Positions 1-5,776 of a DNA stretch of 6,940 bases are shown here, piece by piece. Each line of letters starts with the position of its first letter. Within the stretch, counting starts at the first letter, position 1. Below the pieces are notes generated by a model that was given only the letters and a program-made list of their open reading frames with translations, ran no database searches and was not told where the DNA came from. The stretch is from Campylobacterales bacterium (GTDB lineage Bacteria > Campylobacterota > Campylobacteria > Campylobacterales > QNZT01), in assembly GCA_026985685.1 (NCBI GenBank), contig JALSQA010000446.1, positions 1-6,940 of the forward strand, read 5' to 3'. The position numbers and the translations under genes are program-made.

Positions 1-1033
1 CTTCACTCAACTCCTGATAACCTTTGATCATGTGATCAGATATTGTTTTACCTTCATTAGCTTTGTCTGTAGCTTTTGCTACTAAATCTTTTATTGTTTT
101 TGCAGCTTCGGTACTTCTTGAAGCTAAGCTTCTTACTTCATTTGCAACTACTGCAAATCCCTTTCCTGCTTCACCTGCTGTAGCTGCTTCTACTGCTGCA
201 TTTAGTGAGAGTATATTGGTTTGAAATGCAATTTGATCTATCACATCTATCGCTTCATTGATAGCGATAGTTGCACTATTAATATCATCCATAGCGGTTA
301 CTGTTTTAGTCGCATATCCTAAACCTTGAGATACAGAATTTTTTACTTTTGTGCTTGAAGCTTGCATATCTTGAGTATTTTTATCACTTTGTTTTGCTTT
401 TTGTGAGATAAGTGTTATTTCATCAGTCGCACTTTTTAAAATTTTTGACTGCTCTCCTGATGCTTCTAATATATGATACATTTTATCTATCAATGTCTGG
501 GATGATTTTTCAAGTTCGATTCCATGTTTGAAGTTTTCACGTAAAATCACAGTTATCGCATTTTTCAAAGAGTTGATCCCTTTTATTAACTCTTTGATTT
601 CTCCATCACGCATATTGTGTTCATCTACAGATTTTTTATATATACCTTTCTCATACTCTTTTAAAACTGTAACCATATCATTGAAATCTCTTTGAAGCTT
701 ATCTGATAGTTTGTTTAGTGATGTTGCTATATATTGGATATATGGATCAGAAGTAGTTAATTTTATACGATCACTCAAATCTCCATCTGATATTTTTTCG
801 ATGACCAAAAGCATTTCACCATTCACACCTTGATCTTCTTTGTTTTTGGCTACAAGTTTTGTACCCATTTGTTCAACTTTATCATATATTTTTTTGAAAT
901 ATTTATTAAATTCTACTCGTTTTTCTATATTGATATTATTGCTATCTTTTTGCATATAAGCTTCAATATTCCCTAGTAACTTTACTATCTCATCCGTTTG
1001 TTCTTCTATGTTTTTACAATTCCCAAATATCAT
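1..1033 (-). CDS. Soluble methyl-accepting chemotaxis protein, C-terminus cut by window edge
   Basis: Chemoreceptor signalling protein that should control the kinase CheA through CheW. The frame is open from ATG at 1033 to the left edge, giving 344 visible residues. Residues 1-70 are a polar helical N-terminus. Residues about 75-120 look like a HAMP or HAMP-derived segment (SDGDL at 82-86, spaced hydrophobics after it). The signalling hairpin tip is clear at about 264-305, with VIDQIAFQTNIL, then LNAAVEAATAGEAGKGFAVV, then EVRSLA. No membrane segment or signal peptide is visible, so I infer a cytoplasmic receptor, probably joined to a polar array. The distal part of the second helix and any C-terminal tail lie outside the window. 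Two ATGs are adjacent (1036 and 1033). GGAG lies 2 nt from the first and 5 nt from the second, which favours 1033. The gene starts 15 nt after the PAS gene and is presumably cotranscribed with it, the pair resembling a split Aer. Family assignment is secure; the stimulus is inferred. Confidence 0.93.
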   Translation of the reverse strand, partial: MIFGNCKNIEEQTDEIVKLLGNIEAYMQKDSNNINIEKRVEFNKYFKKIYDKVEQMGTKLVAKNKEDQGVNGEMLLVIEKISDGDLSDRIKLTTSDPYIQYIATSLNKLSDKLQRDFNDMVTVLKEYEKGIYKKSVDEHNMRDGEIKELIKGINSLKNAITVILRENFKHGIELEKSSQTLIDKMYHILEASGEQSKILKSATDEITLISQKAKQSDKNTQDMQASSTKVKNSVSQGLGYATKTVTAMDDINSATIAINEAIDVIDQIAFQTNILSLNAAVEAATAGEAGKGFAVVANEVRSLASRSTEAAKTIKDLVAKATDKANEGKTISDHMIKGYQELSE

Positions 1034-1038
1034 CATCT

Positions 1039-1042
1039 CTCC
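1039..1042 (-). promoter_or_regulatory. Shine-Dalgarno sequence deciding the chemoreceptor start
   Basis: On the minus strand the bases before the receptor read GGAGAG, followed directly by two in-frame ATG codons. The GGAG core is 2 nt from the first ATG (1036-1034) and 5 nt from the second (1033-1031). Normal spacing favours the second, so the protein probably starts MIFGN rather than MMIFGN. Confidence 0.6.
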
Positions 1043-1048
1043 AATTTA

Positions 1049-1435
1049 TTACAATAATGCGTATGCTTTTTTTGCTTTTTCAATCTCTTCTTGTGTTGGT
1101 TTCACTCTTACTGAAAAATACCTCATTTGTCCCTTTTCATCAGTTGGATATACTGTTGCATTAACCCAATAATATCCACCATCTTTAGCTTGATTTTTTA
1201 CAACCCCATTCCATACTTCACCTCTTTTGATCGTTTGCCACATATCTTCAAATGCCTCTTTTGGCATATCTTTATGGCGTACAATATTGTGTGCTTTTCC
1301 AATAAGTTCATCTTTGGTAAATTTTGATATTTTGCAAAAATCTTCATTGGCATATATTATCTTCCCTTTTTCATCTGTCTGGGAAACAATAATAATTCCT
1401 TTATCAAGTTTATATTCGTGTCCATGATGGGTCAT
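1049..1435 (-). CDS. Aer/CetB-like PAS-domain redox sensor, stand-alone
   Basis: A 128-residue protein that is almost entirely one PAS domain (about 14-118), with no output domain and no membrane segment. It closely resembles the N-terminal FAD-binding PAS domain of E. coli Aer. It has HNIVRHKDMP at 49-58, then F62, W66 and GEVWNGVVKN at 72-81, then YYWVNA at 88-93. The Aer residues reported as needed for FAD binding (R57, H58, D60) correspond to R53, H54 and D56. I therefore infer FAD binding and redox or energy sensing, with the signal passed to the chemoreceptor encoded 15 nt downstream. Campylobacter jejuni CetB, which works with the receptor CetA, is the best-known split system of this kind. 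The start has a good ribosome site (AAAGGA, 5 nt from ATG), and a sigma-28-type promoter lies about 30-55 nt upstream. PAS assignment is near certain, flavin binding likely, and the partner inferred from adjacency. Confidence 0.93.
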   Translation of the reverse strand: MTHHGHEYKLDKGIIIVSQTDEKGKIIYANEDFCKISKFTKDELIGKAHNIVRHKDMPKEAFEDMWQTIKRGEVWNGVVKNQAKDGGYYWVNATVYPTDEKGQMRYFSVRVKPTQEEIEKAKKAYALL

Positions 1436-1463
1436 AACTATCCTTTAACAAGTACTAAACCCA

Positions 1464-1490
1464 ATATCGGTATATCCTATAAAATTTTTA
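1464..1490 (-). promoter_or_regulatory. Sigma-28 (FliA) promoter of the PAS/chemoreceptor operon
   Basis: On the minus strand TAAAAATT (1490-1483) is followed by exactly 11 nt and then ACCGATAT (1471-1464). The enterobacterial FliA consensus is TAAAGTTT, 11 nt, GCCGATAA, and the epsilonproteobacterial -10 is often given as CGATWT, which this matches. Transcription should start near 1457, giving a leader of about 20 nt before the PAS ATG at 1435. Control by the flagellar sigma factor fits a chemotaxis operon. The match was made by eye and has not been tested. Confidence 0.72.
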
Positions 1491-1525
1491 ATCTTTAATT
1501 ATTCAAGTTCATCTGTATATCTATT

Positions 1526-1534
1526 TGCTATAAT
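1526..1534 (+). promoter_or_regulatory. Extended -10 promoter of the moaD-moaE-moeA operon
   Basis: TGC precedes a perfect TATAAT (1529-1534), forming an extended -10 element about 28 nt upstream of the moaD start. No convincing -35 box is seen at 16-18 nt spacing, only AT-rich sequence, which is usual for housekeeping promoters in Campylobacterota. The start should be near 1541, leaving a leader of only about 20 nt that holds AGGGG (1549-1553), 8 nt before the ATG. That leader is too short for a molybdenum-cofactor riboswitch. Confidence 0.7.
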
Positions 1535-1561
1535 TGATAAAAAACATCAGGGGATGCGTTT

Positions 1562-1783
1562 ATGGCAAAAATAGAATTCTTAGGACCCATTGGCAAAGAG
1601 CCTATCAATGTAGACATCAAACATCTCAGTGAATTGAAGAGACTTTTTGAAAATGATCTTCAATTAAAAAACTGGATAGAAAATTGTGCAATTGCAGTAA
1701 ATGACAAATTGGTTTCTAACCTTAATCTCTCTATTAGCAAAAATGATAAAATTTCATTATTACCCCCAGTTTGCGGAGGTTGA
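1562..1783 (+). CDS. moaD: MoaD, small sulfur-carrier subunit of molybdopterin synthase
   Basis: A 73-residue beta-grasp (ubiquitin-like) protein, slightly shorter than E. coli MoaD at about 81. MoaD is adenylated and then thiocarboxylated on its C-terminal glycine and donates sulfur to precursor Z (cPMP) in the MoaE active site. The diagnostic C-terminus is present: ISLLPPVCGG, with the free Gly72-Gly73 tail exactly at the stop. Cys71 stands next to the diglycine, where the E. coli protein has Ala. The start at ATG 1562 is supported by AGGGG 8 nt upstream and by the extended -10 promoter. moaE follows, and its Shine-Dalgarno sequence is made by the two glycine codons of this gene. Identity is secure from the C-terminus, the size and the adjacent moaE. 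Confidence 0.95.
   Translation: MAKIEFLGPIGKEPINVDIKHLSELKRLFENDLQLKNWIENCAIAVNDKLVSNLNLSISKNDKISLLPPVCGG
1775..1779 (+). promoter_or_regulatory. Shine-Dalgarno sequence of moaE inside the MoaD Gly-Gly codons
   Basis: GGAGG, part of GGAGGT at 1775-1780, is a perfect anti-16S match formed by the last two sense codons of moaD (GGA GGT), just before the TGA. It lies 6 nt before GTG at 1786. That spacing makes GTG the likely moaE start; the upstream in-frame TTG codons at 1771 and 1780 lie before or at the edge of this element and have no ribosome site of their own. Confidence 0.8.
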
Positions 1784-1785
1784 TC

Positions 1786-2223
1786 GTGTTACAACTATAT
1801 AAAGATGCCTTGCCTGTTGAGGAGATTTTGTGCACTTGGTATGAAAAGTACAAAAGAAAAAACTATGGTGCGTTCATCAACTTTGTCGGTATTGTTCGTG
1901 ATGAAAATGGTATAGACGGTTTGAGCTTTGATATTTATGAACCTATTCTTACTTCATGGTTTGATCAGTGGCAAGAAAAAGCAAAAGCACAAAATGCTAT
2001 ATTGCTCATGGCTCACTCAAAGGGTAATGTTTATGTTCATGAGAGCTCTTATATCGCTGCTGTTTTATCTCCCAAAAGGCGTGTTGCATTAGAGATGATT
2101 GATGATTTTGTTGAAGATTTTAAAGCAAAAGCACCTATATGGAAGTATGATATTATCAACGGTGAACGCATTTATGCAAAAGATAGAAGTACCCCTTTAC
2201 CACATAGTGGACTTTTACAATAG
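1786..2223 (+). CDS. moaE: MoaE, catalytic subunit of molybdopterin synthase
   Basis: A 145-residue protein, near the family length of about 150. MoaE binds precursor Z and, with thiocarboxylated MoaD, forms the dithiolene of molybdopterin. It has GAFINFVGIVRDEN at 28-41, corresponding to the E. coli stretch with Arg39 (here R38). It also has SPKRRVALEM at 95-104, with R98 at the E. coli Arg104 position, and FKAKAPIWK at 112-120, where K113 and K120 match catalytic Lys119 and Lys126. I chose GTG 1786, with GGAGG 6 nt upstream, 2 nt after the moaD stop. The frame can extend to TTG at 1771, but that has no ribosome site and would overlap moaD. The C-terminus (STPLPHSGLLQ) differs from E. coli. 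moeA follows after 8 nt. Identity is secure; only the start is open. Confidence 0.95.
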   Translation: MLQLYKDALPVEEILCTWYEKYKRKNYGAFINFVGIVRDENGIDGLSFDIYEPILTSWFDQWQEKAKAQNAILLMAHSKGNVYVHESSYIAAVLSPKRRVALEMIDDFVEDFKAKAPIWKYDIINGERIYAKDRSTPLPHSGLLQ

Positions 2224-2231
2224 AGGAAAAT

Positions 2232-3443
2232 ATGAAATTTATAACTTATGAAGAATCGCTACAAAACTTACGTATGAGTTTTTCACATCCAAAACAAAGT
2301 GAAAAACTTTTTTTAGATCAAGCTCTTGGACGTATTTTATCTGAAGATATTGTAGCAAATCACAACTCACCAGCCTTTCCAACCTCTGCGATGGATGGCT
2401 ATGCTATCAAGTTTGATGATCAGAGTTTAGGAAGGATACAAATACTTCGTGATCTTCCTGCTGGAACATATAATGAAGAAGAACTCATGGGTGGCTTTTG
2501 TATCAAGACTTTTACAGGTTCTTTGATGAGTAAAGGTAGTGATACACTTATTCCTATAGAAAATGTAGAAGTAGATGATAATGAAATTGTTATCAAAGAG
2601 ATGGTACCTAAAGGATTTAGTGTGCGTCCTATTGGTGAAAATTATAAAAAAGATGAAGTCCTTATCAAAAAAGGTACAAAAATTGACTTTGCACAAATTG
2701 GTGTTTTAGCAAGTCTAAATATTGCACAGGTTCAAGTTTATAAAAAACCTTCAGTTGCTATCATAGCAACAGGAAGTGAAATCCTGGATGTCGGAGAAGT
2801 GAGTACAAATCCTTCTCAAATATATAGTTCAAATCAATTTACACTTCAGGCACTATCACAAAAAGCAAATGCTTATGTAACAAGAATGCCTTTGGCAAAA
2901 GACAACAAAGAGAGTATCCAAACATCTATATCTTCAGCTTTAAATGATCATGATATTGTAGTTACCACAGGTGGTGTTAGTGTTGGAGATTATGATTTTG
3001 TCAAAGATATTTTAGCTGATTTTGATGCCAAATATATTACTAAAGGTGTTATACTTAAACCAGGACAGCATATAAAGATAGTCAAAATTGGTACAAAATA
3101 TATATTTGCCCTACCTGGTTTCCCTTATAGTTCAACTGTTACTTTTATACTTTATGTATTGCCACTTATACAAATGATGCAAGGGCTATCACCTCTTCTT
3201 CCTTATGTAAAAGCTACACTTAAAAAATCTTATACCAAAAAGAGCAAAAAAACTGAATTTGCTGCTTGTAATTTGTATCTTGAAGATGGTGAATATTTTG
3301 TTGATTTTGAAGGCAAAAAAAGTGGTTCAAGTGCAATCTTGACAAATATGCTAGGAGATACAGGATTACTTCATCTTTCTCAAGATAGCGGTGATTTAGA
3401 AGCAGGAACAAAAGTAGACGTAATCAACCTAAAAGCAATCTAA
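2232..3443 (+). CDS. moeA: MoeA, molybdopterin molybdenumtransferase
   Basis: A 403-residue protein of normal MoeA length. MoeA inserts molybdate into adenylated molybdopterin (made by MogA, not encoded here), releasing AMP and giving active molybdenum cofactor in the cytoplasm. The N-terminal MoeA domain carries PAFPTSAMDGYAI at 47-59, with the conserved Asp55 (SAMDGYA). The central molybdopterin-binding domain has IIATGSEIL at about 177-185 and the signature TTGGVSVGDYDFVKD at 245-259. LPGFPYSS at 294-301 replaces the more familiar LPGNPVS. The last 80 residues or so form the C-terminal beta domain. The ATG has AGAGGA 5 nt upstream, overlapping the moaE stop. The next gene begins 1 nt after this stop, so the operon continues. 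The adjacent moaD and moaE leave little doubt about function. Gephyrin-like or MoeA2 paralogues cannot be excluded from sequence alone. Confidence 0.95.
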   Translation: MKFITYEESLQNLRMSFSHPKQSEKLFLDQALGRILSEDIVANHNSPAFPTSAMDGYAIKFDDQSLGRIQILRDLPAGTYNEEELMGGFCIKTFTGSLMSKGSDTLIPIENVEVDDNEIVIKEMVPKGFSVRPIGENYKKDEVLIKKGTKIDFAQIGVLASLNIAQVQVYKKPSVAIIATGSEILDVGEVSTNPSQIYSSNQFTLQALSQKANAYVTRMPLAKDNKESIQTSISSALNDHDIVVTTGGVSVGDYDFVKDILADFDAKYITKGVILKPGQHIKIVKIGTKYIFALPGFPYSSTVTFILYVLPLIQMMQGLSPLLPYVKATLKKSYTKKSKKTEFAACNLYLEDGEYFVDFEGKKSGSSAILTNMLGDTGLLHLSQDSGDLEAGTKVDVINLKAI

Positions 3444-3444
3444 T

Positions 3445-3993
3445 ATGAAAAATAGATTTATACATATTTTACTTAGTATTGTTGTATTTATCTATATCAT
3501 ATTTGAAGAGATTTTTTGGGAATCCATAGCACGTCCAGTTTATAAATATATTCATGAATTAAAACTCTTAAAAAAATTAGAACATTTCATCCTGAAAATG
3601 CCTTCTTATGTTATTTTAATTCTATTTTTATTTATTTTTGCAATGGTAGAGTTTTTAGGTATTGTAGCTGGTGCTTTATTTTTAAAAGGAAATATCTTTA
3701 TCGCTGTCTCTTTGTATTTAAGCAAAATTCCAATTTCTGCTTTTACATTTTGGCTTTTTAAAATTTCAAAACAAAAACTATTAGCGTTTGTCTGGTTTAA
3801 AAAAAGCTACAATTTTATCTTGCAAAAAATAGATTTAATTAAAAGCACGCAAATCTATCAACAAATCAAATCCTACACGCGACAAATCAAAAAAACTTTT
3901 AAACTATGGAAGATTCGTTATTTTCCAAAGGGATCATTTAGTTCAAAAATTAAACATATCTATTACCATTTAAAACAACTCTTTAAATATTAA
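3445..3993 (+). CDS. Small integral membrane protein of unknown function
   Basis: I do not recognise a named family. The 182-residue protein has three likely membrane segments: about 5-24, about 54-80 and about 84-105. Between the first two is a polar stretch with E21, E22, W25, E26, RPVY at 30-33, and ELKLLKKLE at 38-46. Residues 106-182 form a very basic, Lys- and aromatic-rich tail (WFKKSYNF at 117-124), presumably cytoplasmic by the positive-inside rule. The arrangement of a W-x-x-x-A-R-P-like motif, a leucine-rich segment, a proline, and a second membrane stretch followed by a lysine recalls uncharacterised proteobacterial membrane proteins I have seen; this is only a resemblance. The ATG is 1 nt after the moeA stop with no good Shine-Dalgarno sequence, so translation is probably coupled to moeA. 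The gene is real by frame, composition and spacing; function is unknown. Confidence 0.8.
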   Translation: MKNRFIHILLSIVVFIYIIFEEIFWESIARPVYKYIHELKLLKKLEHFILKMPSYVILILFLFIFAMVEFLGIVAGALFLKGNIFIAVSLYLSKIPISAFTFWLFKISKQKLLAFVWFKKSYNFILQKIDLIKSTQIYQQIKSYTRQIKKTFKLWKIRYFPKGSFSSKIKHIYYHLKQLFKY

Positions 3994-4002
3994 TTTCTAT
4001 CT

Positions 4003-4028
4003 CTTTTTAGTCGATTTAAACTAAAAAG
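4003..4028 (+). promoter_or_regulatory. Hairpin overlapping the ribosome binding site of the glutamate synthase-like gene
   Basis: CTTTTTAGT (4003-4011) and ACTAAAAAG (4020-4028) form a perfect 9-bp stem with an 8-nt loop. The 3' arm includes most of the AAGG ribosome site (4026-4029), 6 nt before GTG 4036. No T-run follows, so it does not look like an intrinsic terminator. It could restrain translation or mark an RNA processing site between the membrane-protein gene and the next gene. The stem is AT-rich and therefore weak. Confidence 0.45.
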
Positions 4029-4035
4029 GTACACT

Positions 4036-5733
4036 GTGCTAACTATATTTTCTATCATTTTTGTTTTACTGATTTTTTCTTGGTATGTTTATGATCATTA
4101 TGTCCAACGCCAACACACCCTGCTTGTTAATTATCCTATCATTGGTCGGGCAAGATATTTATTAGAAACTTTTAGAGAACCCTTTAGACAATATTTTGGC
4201 AATGAGGATATCTTTGAATCACGTGATAAGATAGAATGGGTCTACAAAGCAGCAAGGAATAAAAATAATTTTATCTCTTTTTCACCTTCTCAACCACAAA
4301 AAAATCCTAAATTTATGATCAAACATGCTTTTAGCCCACTAAATAACCATGAAGTTTCAAATAGATTTTGTGTTACATTTGGAGAACATTCACCTTATCC
4401 ATTTACATCAAATTCCATTATTTCACGTAGTGCTATGAGTGATGGAGCTATTTCTCCAGAAGGTACACAAGCTTTTAGTATTGCAGCACTTAGAGGAAAG
4501 TTTCCGATAAACACAGGAGAAGGTGGATTAACATCAAATTTTCTTGTAACTCATCGCTCTTACGATCCTTCATATATGGACATAATCAATTTAAAACCCT
4601 GGCAAAAAAAATTATTTCGCTTGATTCGCTTTTTATTTAATACTTCTTTTGCAATTTCCACTCTAAAATCTATCGTATTAGACTACTCATCCAGGGATAC
4701 TTATATGTTTGACCGTACTAAAATGTGCTTTTATAGAATCAACTGGGATGCATCACTAGACTCATTTCCAAAGTCAAAACCAGATGATATTGCGGATATA
4801 ATATTTCAAATTGGTTCAGGCTTGTATGGAGTACGTGATAAAAAAGGATTCTTTGACATACAACGATATAAAAAAGTTATGCGTTTTTGTGTAATGACGG
4901 AGATCAAGTTAGCTCAAGGAGCTAAACAAACAGGTGGAAAACTTACCAAAAATAAGGTAACTGATGCTATTGCATATTTTCGAGGTGTCACACCATATCG
5001 TGATCTTTTTTCACCAAATAGATTTCCTTATGCCAATACTATACAAGAGTTATTTGATTTTATAGAAGAACTAAAAACAGCATCTCAAAAACCAGTCGGC
5101 TTTAAAATAGTAATATCAAATAAAAAAGATTTTGAGGACATTGCAAAAGAACTTAAAATCAGGATTAATTCAAAACAGATTATCCCTGATTTTATTACTA
5201 TTGATGGTGGTGAAGGAGGTAGTGCTACTGCTCCTTTGGAACTAATGGAACGTGTAGGATACGGTATAAAGGATGCACTATTTATAGCTGATGAGATCCT
5301 CAGAGAACATGATATTCGAGATCATATTAAACTCGTCGTAAGTGGGAAGGTACTTACACCAGATCATGTTATCATTCTTTTAGCTTTAGGAGCTGATATG
5401 GTATCTATTGGCAGGGGATTTATGATGAGTGCAGGATGTATACGTGCCAAAGTATGCTCAGGGGCAGGAAAGCACCAATGCCCCGTAGGTCTTGCTACAC
5501 AAGATGTAAAAAAACGAAAAGCTTATATCGTCCACAAAAATGCAAAAATGATTGAAAATTATCATCAAAATTTATTACAGAGTATACGAACTCTTTTAGC
5601 AATCATGGGACTCCACAGTACAAGAGATTTAAAGCAAGAACATCTGTTTTTTATAGATGCGAGAGAAAATATTTTTGATGATGTTCGAGAGTATTTTTTA
5701 CAAAAATTTAACAATAAATTAAAAATATATTAA
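4036..5733 (+). CDS. Membrane-anchored FMN-binding glutamate synthase family protein
   Basis: A 565-residue stand-alone homologue of the FMN/[3Fe-4S] synthase domain of glutamate synthase (GltB), comparable to Bacillus YerD-type proteins. There is no N-terminal glutaminase domain and no FAD/NADPH module. Residues 2-19 form one membrane anchor; the rest should be cytoplasmic. Family motifs in order are SAMSDGAISPE at 132-142, NTGEGG at 159-164, DGGEGGSATAPLEL at 390-403 (FMN/substrate loop), VVSGK at 434-438, a phosphate-binding SIGRGFM, and CPVGLATQD beginning at 482. The cluster cysteines would be C468, C474 and C482. Their spacing is C-x5-C-x7-C, where GltB has C-x5-C-x4-C. Reaction and electron donor are unknown; 2-oxoglutarate amination is only one possibility, and MgsC of N-methylglutamate synthase is another relative. 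The start is GTG, with AAGG 6 nt upstream inside a hairpin, 42 nt after the membrane-protein gene. Confidence 0.88.
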   Translation: MLTIFSIIFVLLIFSWYVYDHYVQRQHTLLVNYPIIGRARYLLETFREPFRQYFGNEDIFESRDKIEWVYKAARNKNNFISFSPSQPQKNPKFMIKHAFSPLNNHEVSNRFCVTFGEHSPYPFTSNSIISRSAMSDGAISPEGTQAFSIAALRGKFPINTGEGGLTSNFLVTHRSYDPSYMDIINLKPWQKKLFRLIRFLFNTSFAISTLKSIVLDYSSRDTYMFDRTKMCFYRINWDASLDSFPKSKPDDIADIIFQIGSGLYGVRDKKGFFDIQRYKKVMRFCVMTEIKLAQGAKQTGGKLTKNKVTDAIAYFRGVTPYRDLFSPNRFPYANTIQELFDFIEELKTASQKPVGFKIVISNKKDFEDIAKELKIRINSKQIIPDFITIDGGEGGSATAPLELMERVGYGIKDALFIADEILREHDIRDHIKLVVSGKVLTPDHVIILLALGADMVSIGRGFMMSAGCIRAKVCSGAGKHQCPVGLATQDVKKRKAYIVHKNAKMIENYHQNLLQSIRTLLAIMGLHSTRDLKQEHLFFIDARENIFDDVREYFLQKFNNKLKIY

Positions 5734-5769
5734 AAACATATTGCTTGCCTCATAAAAAGCAAGCAATAT
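5732..5769 (-). terminator. Intrinsic terminator between convergent genes
   Basis: ATATTGCTTGC (5738-5748) and GCAAGCAATAT (5759-5769) make a perfect 11-bp stem with a 10-nt loop. On the minus strand it is followed by G and then five Ts (5736-5732) and more T-rich sequence, a good terminator for the DUF302-like gene that ends at 5777. On the plus strand the bases after the stem are not T-rich, so it would act less well for the glutamate synthase-like gene ending at 5733. Confidence 0.8.
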
Positions 5770-5776
5770 TGAGATA

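Noticed and set aside
26..39. Repeated TGATCA palindromes
   Set aside because: They are inside the conserved chemoreceptor coding sequence and explained by the codons for SDHMIK.
1127..1427. Two plus-strand open frames of 66 codons inside the PAS gene
   Set aside because: They are antisense to a well-supported PAS gene, have low-complexity Ile/Phe/Ser-rich products and lack ribosome sites.
1541..1561. Possible molybdenum-cofactor riboswitch before moaD
   Set aside because: With TATAAT at 1529-1534 the leader is only about 20 nt, far too short for that structured RNA.
1771..1785. TTG codons at 1771 and 1780 as moaE starts
   Set aside because: They lie before or at the edge of the GGAGG ribosome site and would overlap moaD; GTG at 1786 has correct spacing.
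2427..2696. Minus-strand open frame of 89 codons inside moeA
   Set aside because: It is antisense to a conserved moeA, and its Phe/Ile/Thr-rich product is typical of the reverse strand of AT-rich coding DNA.
3220..3411. Minus-strand open frame of 63 codons at the end of moeA
   Set aside because: It is antisense to the MoeA C-terminal domain with no promoter, ribosome site or recognisable domain.
4003..4028. The inverted repeat as an intrinsic terminator
   Set aside because: No T-run follows the stem on either strand and the stem has few G-C pairs.
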